DNA of 64,000 nucleotides from assembly GCF_008831285.2 (NCBI RefSeq), contig NC_045143.1, forward strand, positions 2,019,503 to 2,083,502, in the 5' to 3' direction. Below the pieces are notes generated by a model, which did no database searches, was not told where the DNA came from, and worked only from the letters and a program-made list of their open reading frames with translations. This stretch comes from Nymphaea colorata. Taxonomy: Eukaryota > Streptophyta > Magnoliopsida > Nymphaeales > Nymphaeaceae. Each line of letters opens with the position of its first letter. Position 1 is the stretch's first letter. A program made the translations under genes and the position numbers. Of this stretch, positions 48,778 through 62,673 are shown one piece after another.

Positions 48778-50123
48778 AGATACTGGAGGTGGGAAAATAA
48801 GTGTTTTTTCTCAGGGTTTAACTGCAAGTTGCTAGTTCTACACAGCTTGTGTATATACTAAAAAAAGTGGAAAAGGTAAAAGAGGGGGAGCAAAGAGGTA
48901 CCTCTCTCTTTTTCTTTTCTTTTCTTCTCTTTTTTTTTTTGTCTTGCGGGCCTTGAGGTGAAGGTGTTTCCTTTTTTTTTTTTTTTTTTTTCCCTGCCGC
49001 TTTCTGTTTTTTGGTGTCTCAATGTATTAAACATTTTTGTTATCTTGACTGAAGTGGTTTTTGGTAAAAATTGTCACGTGTTGCTTGTTTCCTGGGAAAT
49101 CATGAATTTATTGGCTACTAAATGTTCTAGCAAGTATGAAACGCATGACGATCATCGATGTCATCAAGGTCAAGGGATATCCTTTACTTTGGAAGATCAA
49201 GAGATACCCTTCGGAAAATTAGAAATTTTATTCCTGTAACTATATGGGTATCGTGTAGATTCATATAAAAAATGAGAAAAAAAAGTTTTACTATTTATAT
49301 TAACTGGTTAAATGTGTGACTTCATTTTTAATGGTCTCAGTAAACTGTCAAAATAGCAATCACCCGAAAATACAACGTTCATTGACAGTAGGATTCCGAG
49401 GGATTGGTCCCAAGGCGGGGGTCTATTCAAAAATTGGCTGCACAGAGCACAATCGGCCTCGGTGTCTTGAATTGACCCCAATTTTGTGCACTTCATTTGT
49501 ATGATTCTGATGACATCTGAATACATTCAGCTCAAAATTTCTAGGGTTTTGAATTTCGAGTTTGCGAAATATGCAAATTAAATATAAAGACTCGGTAAGC
49601 TAATTATAAATCTGATCAAGGTGAATGATGATTCATTAGAGATTTACAACGTTCCACATGTTTCAAAGTACAAACTACGCCTTTCCTAGAAGTACCTTTA
49701 TACAAACTTTGAACCGTCATTTGAGTTCATTAAACAATTAATCAGTTCACAAAATTTTCATATACTCAGAATTTCTCTGATGGCAAGATTCAGATCTAGT
49801 AATTGCATTTCACATACTCGAAAGCAAATTCCCAACTCTAAACATTAGCCTCGATTATTTGAACGCAGTACTGGCTACATCTGACCTGGACCCAACCGTT
49901 TACATCCACATCCACAGTTTACAATGCATACCAACTAAAGAATAACAGCCGGGGGAACTTATCAGCAGGGTTTGCAAACTATCAGATCTGAAGATGTCAG
50001 TCATCATGGTTGGCCTAGGAATGCAACCCTACTGGAAAAGCTTTCGAGAAGTTAACGGAAATGCTCATAACTGACAAACCAGACTCCGGATTTAGCGCTC
50101 GAGAAGGCAAAGAGTTCTGCAGA
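48778..50123. other. Convergent region between the 3' ends of the PCO and P5CDH genes
   Basis: It holds both 3'UTRs. There are pyrimidine and T-rich runs near 48900-48990 (including a T run of about 20). The central part, 49300-49900, is AT-rich with no recognisable gene. No shared repeat or RNA gene was detected. Confidence 0.6.
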
Positions 50124-53100
50124 TTAGGTAGATGGTGGCACTTCCCACTCGGAAGGAAGAGGGCCTATATCATATATGATCTCTCTGTGGCACGACCAAA
50201 CTAGTTTTATAGCTTCCGGGGTCCCAATTCCAGCACCAAGAGGGTCACCAGCTGGGCCGAACCTGCAGCCACACAAGATAAACTCTTGCACTCAGATGTG
50301 CTTTTAAATAAAACAGGTGCATTACTTTATCGAGAAAGTTGACACTAGACGAAAACCATACTCACAACCCTGCAAAGATCTGAGATGAACCTGACCCATT
50401 TTGAACTCCAGCGATGCAGTACAGTTCAGACATAGGTTTATAACGGATCAGATATTTAATCTGGTGGAGTTGCATGTGGAACAAGTATTGAAACTATGAG
50501 CTAGAACTATCTCTGGGGTGCAAGGTTGCAGAAAGGAGTCACCAGAAGAGGACCTCATGCGAAATGGAACATAAGCTTTGTGCAAGATGTGAACCAGTGT
50601 AACAAAAAGTTTGTTCGTTCAAAATTAAGAAAAAAAAAATCTTACAAAGTCTCCAATTTCCCTAGTTGGGCAAATTGTGAAGATTACCTGGCCCATCACA
50701 GGCGAACATTTACGAGCGATGGAATAGGGTTCTGAAATTTTTATCAATGTCGAAATTTTTATCTGTAAGAGTATGTGTTACATAAATAGGCTATTGAAAG
50801 AACCTAAAAATTTAAAGAAAATGACCACGACCTCATGAACGTAATGTAGACTGAATGCTAAAGACCTAAATGGTCAAGATCCACTGAAATGACATCATAA
50901 TCAGGGGATTCACTTCATGATAAACTCACCCAGTTGGAACCATGAAAAATAGCATTACTGGGTCAATTCTAAACTAGTTTAGGACCACAGTCTGGGTTGA
51001 TTTCAAATTATTACCAACGTGACCAACCAAGTTCACTAACTCTACGACCATCCTTACCAATGATTCTGTGGAGCTCCAGTTGTTCTTGCTCTAATTCCAG
51101 CATATGTCGTCCCATTTACAGATTTACCTAGAACTTCCTGCATCAAGAAGGCCAATTTGAAGTTATTCACACAAAAGACAGTTTCTAAGAGTTGAAAAAA
51201 GCTTGAACTTAAATTGTCTACAACATCCCATGCCTCATTCAATTCAGCTTCAAGGCCTGTCAATCCATAAAATCGATGCTAAATAAATATCAGTAACAAT
51301 TCTGAACTCCACAGAACAGACAAGATATGTCATGTGCACAAATGGGCATCACGAACATCTACAGCTGAACCCAAATTTCTAACATATGCAAAGACAGAAA
51401 GGCTTCCAAATAAATCTCAAATACCCCAAGAAAAAACAAATTATTATACAATTTTAGTTACCAATCCATCATACAGGAGATAGTAGCACCTCCATATAGG
51501 ACCTGGCACAGAAAGCGTTCAACTATGACCAACTTATTGGATCAATTTGAAACAATGATAGGAAGACAACATTTCTTTTAAAATATTATCTCCCACCACC
51601 ATTTTGCAGCATTGAAAGATTGCTCAGCTGCTGGAGGTGCACAAAGCATTACAAACAAGGTCATGATAACTGCATTCAGATGTAGATTCATATCATGTGT
51701 TCCTTCAAGGATGACAGGCCAGCCAAACAAAAGACCAAGTAGCAATCATTGTCTACTATTAATAAATAACAATAAGTGCTTCAACGAAAATTATCATCAC
51801 ACTGCATGGAAGGGGAAACAATCATTCAGGAACTGCTGAAAGGATGTTGATGTTTTCAACATAAATGATGCATAAAAGCTTCATTAGCAAAAAGATCACA
51901 ACATTCAGATTGAAGAAGAGAACAATAAGGGTGTAAATGATGCTTTATCAACTTTCCTTTCGTTAGTAGTTGTCAGTATTCTCAGACCAACAACATCTAT
52001 CAAGGCACCTAAGCATGCTGTTAAGAAGAGAAGCTAGGAACAAAATTGATAACAGATGACAGATCACCTGCAGAAACAGAGGGTCATTGGAGACAACTGC
52101 TGCAGTCAGATGAGCATGCATACGCTCACAAGTATCCAATACCATCTGGAGCTCATCATTTTTATATTCAGTGATTATCTGAGAACAGAAATGAACATCA
52201 AAATCAGTTGTGAGATGAGCAATGGAAATGAAGAGACAACCATCTCTATGTCAAAATGAACATAATTCTCACTGTACACTAATGCCGGAATGTTTTGCTT
52301 CATATATACTCCTCAACCCTTAAGGTTAATTTGGATGACTTGTATCCTTTGACAAAGATTTAAAGACTATGCAAGAATGGGATAAATACATTTTATTACA
52401 CTCAGCAGCAAGTTAAAGAATGGGTAGTCCAAAGGCCGTTGCCACATACCATATTATATATAAAAAGGCAAAATAACAAAATGAGTAGCATAAAATGCAT
52501 TTAATCTTGAAAAGCATAGCATCATTGGTAATCATATTTTTCTAAATATAAGGAAAACCGAAAGGATATTTGATTCTAAAACTCCCAACTGAATTATTCT
52601 CAGTTTTGAACTCATGTATAAAGTCTGCAATCTCACATGATTGGATTGATCAGGTTAGGATACTAAGCCAGTTATATACCTTGTTTTGAAGAGTGCAATC
52701 CTGGAAAATATCACTTGAAAATGAAATTTAAGCATCACTGTCAACAGTAATTGAACTAAGTAAAAAATAACGTCTCTGCTCTTTGCATCATAGTTAAAAA
52801 AAAAAAACTAGAACTACTTGTCCCAGATAAGGCCTGATCACAGAAAATCTGGTTTAATTTATAGCTTGGGCCAAGCGAAAAAAGCAGCATTGCACGCTTT
52901 TTGTGGTTCTTCACAAGTAGATGAACCAATTCTACTTGTGTGTGTAAATGCGTGAGAGAGGGAGAGGGAGAGAGAGCGAGAGAGAAAGCCTGCAAACTCT
53001 TGCATAAAGTCCAAAGTGAGAGAGAGAGAGAGAGAGAGCCTGCACACTCATCTTGCATAAAGGCCTAAGCTAAATTCTGCTTGAAAAAATTAAAGAAAAA

Positions 53101-56100
53101 AATACAAATCAATGTTTCTTTTAGGACAGCATGGGTATCAGTAAGGCAAGAACTTTCTGCTATTTAAACTCTCTCCAAGTTCATCCCTTACCTGGAAAGG
53201 CCCAAATATTTCTGTTGTCACAATCTCAAAGTGATCTTTCTTAAGCATCTCACTGAGTGGAACAAAAACAGCAGTTGGCTTAATTGCTCCATATATTTCT
53301 GGAATGGTGTGGTTTTCCAAAGGTTGTCCTCCAAACAACAGCTTTGAACCTGGAATCTCAAGCAATCTTTTCATGTGTGCTAGCATTCTTTCAGTTGTCA
53401 CCTGAAAACATTGGAGATAATAATCCATGATGCCAACAATAGTTCCAATACAAACTAAACTGCTCTTGAAAGAAATAGAAAAATTGCATAACATCATGTT
53501 TTGACGAGATGCAAGAAAAGCAAATCTATGAAGAAGAATGACTTGTCCCGAGTTTTACAAAATTTCTGTCCAGCAGGACTCTCAAAAAGTGACCTAATCA
53601 TAGAAAAAGGATAAAAGAAAAGAGTGAGAAAGCAAAGACATTCATATCCTCCTTTTTGCTTGAACATGTCGACAAGGCTATAAGACATTCTTCTTGACAG
53701 ATAATCCTTGACAAATAATGGGAGGCAAAATACCATCTTAAAATAGCAGGTGACAATTGAATCAGAAGAGGAAGTTCATGAAAATTAATGTTAATGTAAC
53801 ATGATAGAGAATTTGCTAAGTACATACAACATCATCCTGACATAGCATACAAGTACAGAACTTAATTATTATACCAGAAGAGAGGATATAAGTCCAGTTA
53901 AACATTGATTTTACCAAACATAGCAACTGCAGACACTTCAAGTAAAGAATCATATAGAAGGACAAAAAATGACATAGGAATTAATAATTCATTGTATAAC
54001 ATTAAAAAAAACATGATGAAGAGGATAGAAACAAAAAAAACTGCTTACAGTAAGGACAGGGCCAACTGTCAAATCTTCCAGTTTTCTTCTTGAAGCAAGT
54101 GACTCTAATTTGGATACAAGATCGCTGGAATTCCAGTTCTACATGCAACCACCAAAAAAGACTTATTTCAGCAATTAGTCCAACTTATTGAACATTAGAA
54201 CTCTCTAAACTTAAACCATTCTTAAGGATACAGGAAGACATCATAAAAACAAATGCTGCGGTTGGTGATATCTAAGAACCATTCTACATCAACAAATAGA
54301 CAAATGAAATATATGGTATTAAGCTTTTTTTTTCCAATAAAAGATGTAGAGTACCTAAAAAGAGATTTTGTGATGATTTAACTCTCGAAATAGCCAACAG
54401 AACTACAAAGGCTATATCAGTTCCTGCAGTTTGTTTGATGGCACAACATACTATGAAGTGTGAAATGTGGATAACTTTCAAAAGTGGCTTCATGATGATT
54501 TAACTCTTGAAATACCATGAGTGCAGAGTTTGTTCCAGAGAGCTATATCAATGCTCATAGTTCATTTAATAGGACAACATACTATGAAGCATAGAAAAAA
54601 AAATGTGTTGTTTTGAAAAAAAATCGATAAATAAATCAGCCGTTCAAAACTTAAAAAATACATTTTTTTGAAAAAAAATCCAAAACAAAAAAAAACGTTT
54701 TTGTCATTTTATTCATTTTTTTTCACGTTTTTTAATCCGACCTGCTTTTTTTCATTTTCTAATTTTTATTTGTTGCAAATATAGTTATTTTTTGATATTC
54801 ATGTTATTAGTTTCTCACTTATTTTATTTTCCCCTCATTTTTAGTTTTTTTAATTTTTAAAAAATTTACCATATGTTTCCCATTCTTTCAAGCTCGCCAT
54901 ATTATACCGGAGAAAAACCTTGTCATTTAAAATGCGAGAAAGTTTTCTGACTATGATATAAAGGTTTCTAAAGTCGATTATGTAAGATAGGCAGCTCAAA
55001 ACAGTAATATTTTCTTTTTGTAGGTTATTCACCACATCATTTATTGTTCTGAGTTGGATATATAAAAAAAAATACAGCCAAGATGGAATTTGTGGCATCT
55101 AATTTAAAATAGTTCCAGAAAAAAAAAAGTCTTATAATGAAGTGAAGACTGAAACAGAAGATCAGAAACTGGGAATAACCTCTATGCTATGTAAGTATGG
55201 GTTTACTGTTTATCAATACTAAGACCTACTAAATTCCAAAAAGAAGAAGCAGACCTCATGCATGAACAGAATTGATTGTGCAGAGCACTTTTGACCACTA
55301 CAAGCATATGCGTCCTGATCACAAACCCAAGCCACATAGTCCACCTGCAACAGATTGTTAGGATTAAGAAAGGATTAGATATTAAAGAAGGTAGCGAAAA
55401 TAAAATCAAATACTAGGAAAGTTCTAAAAGAAAAACAGCAGCAGTTGCTCCTAAATTCCTGTCATTATGTGTCCACATTTCATATCAGCAAGCCATAGTA
55501 TTTGAATCAAGAACCTTTCTTTAAGATATAAGGATCACAGTTGGATACAGTGATCCACCGACTCCAACAAGCCAACACATCAGGAACTTGCCATCCATTA
55601 AAAAAATTATATTGACTTAGCCATAAGAACCAACAAGGGAGGAAGAATTATGCATCTCCAAAAATAAACTATTATTAAATTGTAAGTTATTACCTCTTGA
55701 ACATCAGGACCAAGTATTTTCCAGTCAAAACCTGCGTCTTCCAATTTGATGCGGCCTCTCAAGTCAACAGCCAGTCTTTCAGCTACTGTTGAGCTACCAG
55801 TAAAAAGAGTCATTCGTGGATTTGCCTGCTCAGGAAATTCAACACAAACAAGATTTGTCTTTTTTTTTTTCCATAAACATCAATGTTGGAGAAGCTTTAT
55901 CAAATAAACAGTTCATGCAATGCAATCAGTTAACGGGAAATAATTTGGCATTGTTGAGGCTATTATGTGTGGAATCCTGGGTGAAGCAATATTTATTTGG
56001 GTACTTTTTCTTATATACTCATTGATTGCGTGACATCATCAGTGACATAGATTTACTAATTATTTCATCATAATGGCATAAAGTTGTACATATTAACGTA

Positions 56101-59100
56101 TTGACACCTTGAATAGGTCGTCTTGCCCCACACTTGCATGTCTGTCACACAACAGATGACAATCAGAGGTGAACAGCCATAGGGCTAATCACAAACACCA
56201 GGAAGATCGGGTATGACCCTCGAAACCAAGGTGGTCTGGCTACATCCTACCTGCAGAAGTATAGCCTCAAATTTCATGCATGGAATTAGGAGATGCCTAG
56301 AAACAACAGCAGTTACTTCAGAGAAAAAAAAAAGCATAGAAGTGTAAAACATCAGGACTAGTAAGAAAGCAAACCTCAGCATTTTCTGGAGGGAAAACAA
56401 CAGGTTAGGTTCTATATATGCTAACGCAAGGATGGAAAAGTCAAATAACATTCAGATGATAGACACCATCCACCAAAAGAATAAATAAAATAAAAAACTT
56501 GAACATTAAGGTTTAATGTGCTTCGAGAACAAACCTCCAATAAAACCTTATTCATGACAAATCCATCTGTGTTGATAAAATCGACATCTTCCATAAGCAA
56601 GCCACATTCATGAAGAAGCCGAAGCATTTGCTCCATCACAACACTCACCTATGAAGAATATCCAACAAGTTGTACAGACTCATCATAGATAAATTTATGA
56701 GAAACATGAAATAATCAATGAAACAGTAGCAAGGGAAAGTAATATCCAAGATAAAAATAACACAGGCATACACATACATATAAAACCTTAGTCAGCTCTT
56801 CTTTCATTTGTTTAATTTAAAATGGATAATTATGAACTCTCCTTAACGAAAAGCAAGATTGCCTGTTTACTTGATCAACTCTACCACGAATGGGAAAAGG
56901 TACACATTTTTTTTACCAGTAAGATAATGAGATGCTTTGACTTATCACCAAAATAAGTGGGCTTACCTGCATTACTCCATGATATTCTTTTAGTATCTCT
57001 GAATGTTTTTGTGTGTGTGCATACTGGCATGGACAATCCATAAGATTGCACATGCTAAAGAAGGGGAGAATCAGAAAACAAGCCTTGGTGGCACAAGCAA
57101 GCTTTAGTGGAAATTTTTTGATTTAGTAGTTTTATGCAGAATTGGATCTTGGGCAGTGCGAGCCACAGAAAGAACAGAGGCTTTAAAAAGTAAACCTTGC
57201 TATCAACTTTCAGAATAGGTTTATTCCCCATGTAAAGTGCACCCATTAATTGCAAGACTGGGATCTCCAGCGGAAAATTGAAGGGGGTAATGATTGCCAC
57301 CTGCAGAAACATTCATTTATGTGGTCATAAAGAGACAAAAGTGATTGAAAAATTATCCAAAGAATTTCCAAAAATGTCGACCACTAATACTTAAGACAAT
57401 TCATGCACCATCAGTCCATCACACTTTTCTGTCTTCCTTGGCTGGTCAACAGGTAAAGCAACAAATGATATAGGAGTGACCTCATGAACCCGTTTCATAA
57501 AACCATATAGTAAAGAAGGAAATTGTAAACCTAAGGGTGACAAAAAGGAATCATTGAACAGGGAAAACAAAGAATGTCACATGATAAACAAAGCCCCTAA
57601 TAAATATAATGGTCAATCCTGGAAGATATCTTCCTTTTGTGAATGTAGATAAAAACCTTAAAGGTACTGTACTAAAGCTGAAACTACTACTTATTTGGGA
57701 AGAAAGAGAAAGCACTGCATGTTCAAGAGGGAAAAGCAGAAGAGAGAGGGAAAAGCAGAGGGAAGGAATTTCTTGGTAACGATTATAAAGAGATATGAAA
57801 CTTTCTTTTGTTATAGTGCTATTTTAAGCTACATTCTTCGCCCATTAGTATTTGAATAACTTTCAAACTTTTCACTCTTATTTGTTCTCTTGAAAATAAT
57901 ACATTTATTGGTCCTTTAGATGATTCATACTAGACAAATATGATATATCAACTTTTGAAATGAATTTTAAACCAAGGGAACTTTTCTGCTACAAAACCCA
58001 TCTATTTCGAGTTCCAGATTTATATGACCATGGAAGATATTGACATATCCAGTACTGGAAGTTAGCAGATTTGGCATCAAAGCAATCTTTTAATAGACAT
58101 ATTCATTCAAAAGAAATGACGGCCAACTGCAGATGAAACTTGGAGGCAAATGAAGGAAATATTAAAGATGTAAGAAATGAACAAGCAATCAACCAAAGCT
58201 TCTACGACTGTGGAAATTGAGACATATCATATAACAAAAAAGAATTTAATGACAAGAAATAACCTCATCTACAACCAGGAGATATGAAACTTACAGGACC
58301 ATAAGGCCAACGAAAACCATTACTTTGCTGCCCAAGATGATTACCAGGAACAGTAAAAGATCTTGCCAAGAACCTCACCTGACAAACCAAGTAATATTAT
58401 TAAAATTTGAGGCCAAAATGCATAACCAAGCACAATGCCCAGAAAAAAAGAACCACTTCCTTGATCATATACTAGTGTTATGCTTAAGATCATGGAACAA
58501 GCTATTACATGTCAGTTAGACATCACAGAATCTGTCAGTAAGATCATTTAGCACAATCAACTGAAGCATCAACCACTTGGTCATATAGCAGTTACTAACC
58601 TTCATTACGACTTTCCCATAAACATCTATATATTGAACCATTCATATATGTGTGTCTATGAGAAGTGTGTTAGGCCAGCCTTATTTTGGAACTGGTCTGA
58701 CCAGTTTATTTGAAAAAGCAACTATGCAGATGCGATCTGCATGTTCAAAAACAACAGAATCAACAAGAAAGAACAGTTTATTGGATATTTAAGATGCATC
58801 TTAGACGTCAGAAGATTTCAGACTGTTGGTTTTACGAATTTTATAATTCTTATTTACACCTTTAAAATCCATCGTTTTTTAACGGATTCATAATGTTTGG
58901 ATAGATGACTAAAAAAATGAGTGAAAAAAGTTAAGAATGAAGGAACTGGCCGGACCAGTCCTGAAGTGGCATTGGTTGAATGCAAGTCTCATGGACATGC
59001 ATTCTACATGAGCGGAAAAAATGTTAAAAATGAAGGGAAAGCTTGAAAGTGCTGTGAACTAAATCTAAATTAAAACCTGCAAAATAAGGAACGAAAATTC

Positions 59101-62100
59101 ACCTGGTCACCTGAAAAGTTCTCCAAAAATTTCTGTGTAACTTGAACCTCAGCAAGCGCCTGTTTATAACTCTTAGGTGAAACCCTTTGAATGAGTCTTG
59201 TGAAAAAGTGTGCGACCTAATAACCAAAATAGTTTGTCTCAAATTATAAGATCCATCTTGGGTAGAAGCTCAGGATACATGATTTCACAGGAACAGCGCT
59301 TCACCAATTACTAGCCCCATTTAATATCCGTACCTCTGGGTCAGCAAGTCTAGAAGCAGCCTTTGCAGATATATCTCCAAACAAAAGATACCTGGAAAGA
59401 TAAACATTTTCTTCAAATGGGTTTCAAAGACGTGCCCAAAAGGAGCAGCAGATCACCAATAATTAGAAACATGAAGTCTAGCATGAGAAATTGCCTATGA
59501 CATGCTAGTCTTGCCCACTTGAGAAATAAAAATGGATCATGATGTTTTCAATACAAGTAGAATTACAAATGAACATAGCTAACCATAATTTTAGCTTAGA
59601 GAATGTTATTGCTGATATGCTTAGGTTCATAACATTGAACCAGTCAGCTTACAAGCATCTACATACAGATATATTTATCTCATGTCATTTGTCTCAAAAG
59701 TCTGAGAACCAACTATGTAGAGGATGTTATTACTGATATGCTTAGGTTCATAATATTGAACCAATGAGCTTACAAGCATCTACATACACATACATTTATC
59801 TTGTGTCTTCTGTCTCAAAAAGTCTGAGAACCAACTATCCTGTCATTCTTCAGAAATACAGATGTCACTTATTCATAAGTGTGTCTTCACCTGGTAGGCT
59901 GAAAAGGAACTAGGAATACATTGCCAGAAAAAGGAAAACTACAAACCTCTCTTGAGACCTTAGAGGATTGTGAAGTCCATACTTTGGACATTTTGACAAG
60001 CTCTCCACAAATGGCTGCAGACATTTACATTAAACAGAACGTCCATAACATGCAAAGATATCCTTCAGAGAACACGAAGACGTTTTTCCAGAGCTAAGAA
60101 ATGCAACTTACTAAGTTGTTCCAAAGCATATACCTTAATTCCCGTTTCATCTACATCGGAAACTTTAATGAAGGGTTCACCATTTAAGGGATCCAAGATT
60201 GTATTATGACTTGATGTACTGTGCCACTTACCCTGCACTATATGCACAAACTTACTTGTGAGCTTATTAAAATATTTATTCTTACTATTTTTTTTTCAAA
60301 AGATAAAGAATTTAGAGATATCTTAAAATGAGTTTGGAAAAAGAATCTAAAAAGTTGGAAAAAATCAAGAAACAATAAAAATTAAAAATGTAAAAATGAA
60401 TGAAAAAAATGGTTCTGGCAGTGTCAAATAGAATCACGATAACTATGAAAGATCGTAAACTTAAATCAACATGACTGTCACAGAAGGTATATTTTCTCAT
60501 GCCACGTAAAACGTCACCAATATCTGTTAGTGATGCTATACTAACTGAAACAGAAAAATTCATAAGGCATTTATATAAATTCAAAGTTCAAACACAAGTC
60601 TGTTAATCGGGAATATTAAAATATCATAAGCTCGGAGAATATGGTTCATCAGACAATAAATATCCCAGTTCAAATTTATGTCTGCAATCACACATTTGCA
60701 ACATTTTACATCAAGTTCTTATTGAAATCTAATATAACAGTCTTGCTTCCATCTAATATTTACTCATTAACACCTTTCAAGTAGAATGGAAAAAGCAGGC
60801 AGCAGCAAGAAAGCAGCACCCGCATAGAGGAAGAAAACAAAAAGATGACACAATTTTCTTCCTTATATGTCTACGTATCAAACGAGATGAAGAACTGGAG
60901 AGTGTGCATTTGGGACAAGTAATGACTCAGACAAAAAGTTTACAAGCTACTTCAGCCTAATACAAATGACAAGGTATTTGAAAATTTACCCAAATTAGAT
61001 ACTTCAGCAGGTTTGGAACCAGATGTTTCTTCTGCATCCAAGGTGGCAAAAGACAGTGAATGGGCAGCCCTGGAATTTAAACAGTGATAAGTCAAATTTT
61101 TGATAGACATAAACCACGTATTACTGAACAGCACATTAAACTTGTCAAGAGGCTTTTCTGGACCAACATGTATTCAAATCCTATTTGAACGTATATGCCA
61201 TATAACCCAGTCCCAGCAACAAAAAGGATTTTATGAATGGCTTTGAGTATGCAGGTCTCCAGCAATTGTAATCAACAGTGTAAGCAATGACACTAAAATG
61301 TGCTCAAGATCCAAGTAAAAGCAGAAAAGCATATCACCGATGCTCACAGTGTCCTGACAAATAAACACAGCAAACTAAGAGTAAGGGTACTTGTTTTGAA
61401 TTTGTGAACAGGAAAGGCTAGAACTTGTTAACAATAATTGCAGAAAAGCTGATGAACCATTTGATTTCAAAGAAGAGGATTCCTGTCTCAGTCAAAGAAC
61501 AAAACCCCAAGAAAGAGAAACTTCATGTTCATTTGTCTACAGGCGTGATACTTCAGTTGCACCGAATGGATATCTGACCAGCAATGGAACAGTCCGATAT
61601 TCTAGTTCATATATTGCAATCTGAGGTGGAAACAGGGAGAGGAAAATTTTCAATACAATAAGATGATTTATTAATCTCCCATTAGAATGAACAGATTTGT
61701 AGAGAAATGGGAGAAACATGAGTCGAGGAAATATTTAGCCATCTTTATCTATAATTAGCTTAACTGGACGTCAATAGATGGGGGAGGGAACTTGAGTTGT
61801 GAGACAGCGGTGTAAAAAACCCAAATCCTCCTTGCCGACCAGCACACCTTCCTTCAGACTTGGGACTAGGGAATATGGATTAAAATCCCGTGGCTTTGAA
61901 CTCGGGACATTCCTTCAAGTTGGTGACATTCACAAGCTGCGCCTACCAGATGAAGGCGCCTTATGTAATGAAATATTGATACTTCCACTAAAGTACAGAG
62001 TACAAGTCCTATTATGCTGTATGCAGAAACTAAACAACTAAACTTTAAAGTGTCCCGCAACACAACCCCACGTATAATGCATCCTCAAAGCAAGCGGGGT

Positions 62101-62673
62101 TAAACCTTCCAACAACCTTCCCAGCAACAATACCCCTCCGCGTTACAGAAAAAATCATCCGAAAGCAGGAAACGGAGAGCAAACCATTAATTTTAAAATA
62201 CCATTACCTCAAAATTCTAACTTAGTAAAGCTACTTCTTGTTTCTTTTCTTTTCTCTTCCTATGGACAAGAAGGGAGATTCTTTTTCTTTCAGAAATCCC
62301 AGTAACTCGTAAGCCATTCCTCATATTTATACGCATAAAACCCCGAGAAGGAGAAGAAGAAGAAGAGGAGGAGGAATTGCTCAACACCGGAGTGAAGAAA
62401 GACAGGACGGCGATCGTAAGAAGCGATCCCAAGATTAACAATCTATTCTCAAGAAAAGGAACCCGTGTTCAAGATCGATCAAACCGTCCATAATAATCTC
62501 GAGCTTAACAATTGATAGGAATTTAACTGAAAAACAAAGTTGATGAAAAGGTTTAACCATCGAACTAGATAGATAGAGAGAGACCTAAAATGAGTAGCTG
62601 AAGCCCCAAGGAAGATCGAAACTGATCTGCGGGCATTGGCCCTTGAGCTGCTACCCAGAATCGACCTCAACAT
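50124..62673 (-). CDS. P5CDH: Delta-1-pyrroline-5-carboxylate dehydrogenase, mitochondrial (ALDH12)
   Basis: Oxidises pyrroline-5-carboxylate/glutamate semialdehyde to glutamate with NAD+, the second step of proline breakdown, in the mitochondrial matrix. Sixteen exons on the minus strand: 62673-62585, 61069-60990, 60237-60134, 60014-59947, 59391-59334, 59216-59103, 58378-58295, 57300-57196, 56648-56535, 55825-55694, 55344-55255, 54138-54049, 53401-53192, 52178-52068, 51137-51058 and 50262-50124. All are GT-AG and in phase, giving 555 residues, the usual length. The N-terminus (MLRSILGSSSRANARRSV) is Arg/Ser-rich without acidic residues, as in mitochondrial presequences. Landmarks: LDPLNGEPFIKV, WPYGPVAIITPFNFPLEIPV, NPRMTLFTGSS, DAYACSGQKCSAQS with catalytic Cys336, IFGPFQ, NGTTYAG and GAPQNHWFGPAGDP. 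The final exon reads GDPLGAGIGTP where Arabidopsis has Arg for the Leu. Several introns hold repeats and a MITE-like element. Confidence 0.96.
52959..53056. repeat. Duplicated purine microsatellite module in a P5CDH intron
   Basis: Two GA/GGA-rich tracts (about 52950-52988 and 53018-53038) are each followed by GCCTGCA.ACTC..TTGCATAAAG. The whole module, microsatellite plus unique tail, was duplicated with a period of about 50 bp. It lies between exons 53401-53192 and 52178-52068. Confidence 0.8.
54371..54592. repeat. Diverged tandem repeat, period about 122 bp, in a P5CDH intron
   Basis: TGATGATTTAACTCTYGAAATA occurs at about 54371 and 54493. Each copy is followed by a shared GCTATATCA..TGC.CAGTTYRTTTRATRG and ACAACATACTATGAAG. 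The copies are clearly diverged. Confidence 0.75.
54590..54960. repeat. A/T-homopolymer-rich block in a P5CDH intron
   Basis: Dense A runs turn into dense T runs, followed by a TTGTTGCAAATATAG section and CCGGAGAAAAACC. Its texture resembles 12450-12850. It may be a decayed inverted-repeat element, since the A-rich and T-rich halves could pair, but no clean ends were found. Confidence 0.35.
58672..58976. mobile_element. MITE-like element in P5CDH intron
   Basis: The left end (about 58672-58706, AGGCCAGCCTT...GGAACTGGTCTGACCAGTT) pairs with the right end (about 58944-58976, AACTGGCCGGACCAGTCCTGAAGTGGC...) as an imperfect inverted repeat of about 33 bases. The roughly 305-bp length, AT-rich centre and intronic location fit a non-autonomous DNA transposon. 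No certain target-site duplication was seen. Confidence 0.6.
59600..59842. repeat. Tandem repeat, period 121 bp, in a P5CDH intron
   Basis: Two copies begin near 59600 and 59721. Shared words include TGATATGCTTAGGTTCATAA, GAGCTTACAAGCATCTACAT and GTCTGAGAACCAACTAT, with scattered mismatches and one indel. Confidence 0.85.
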
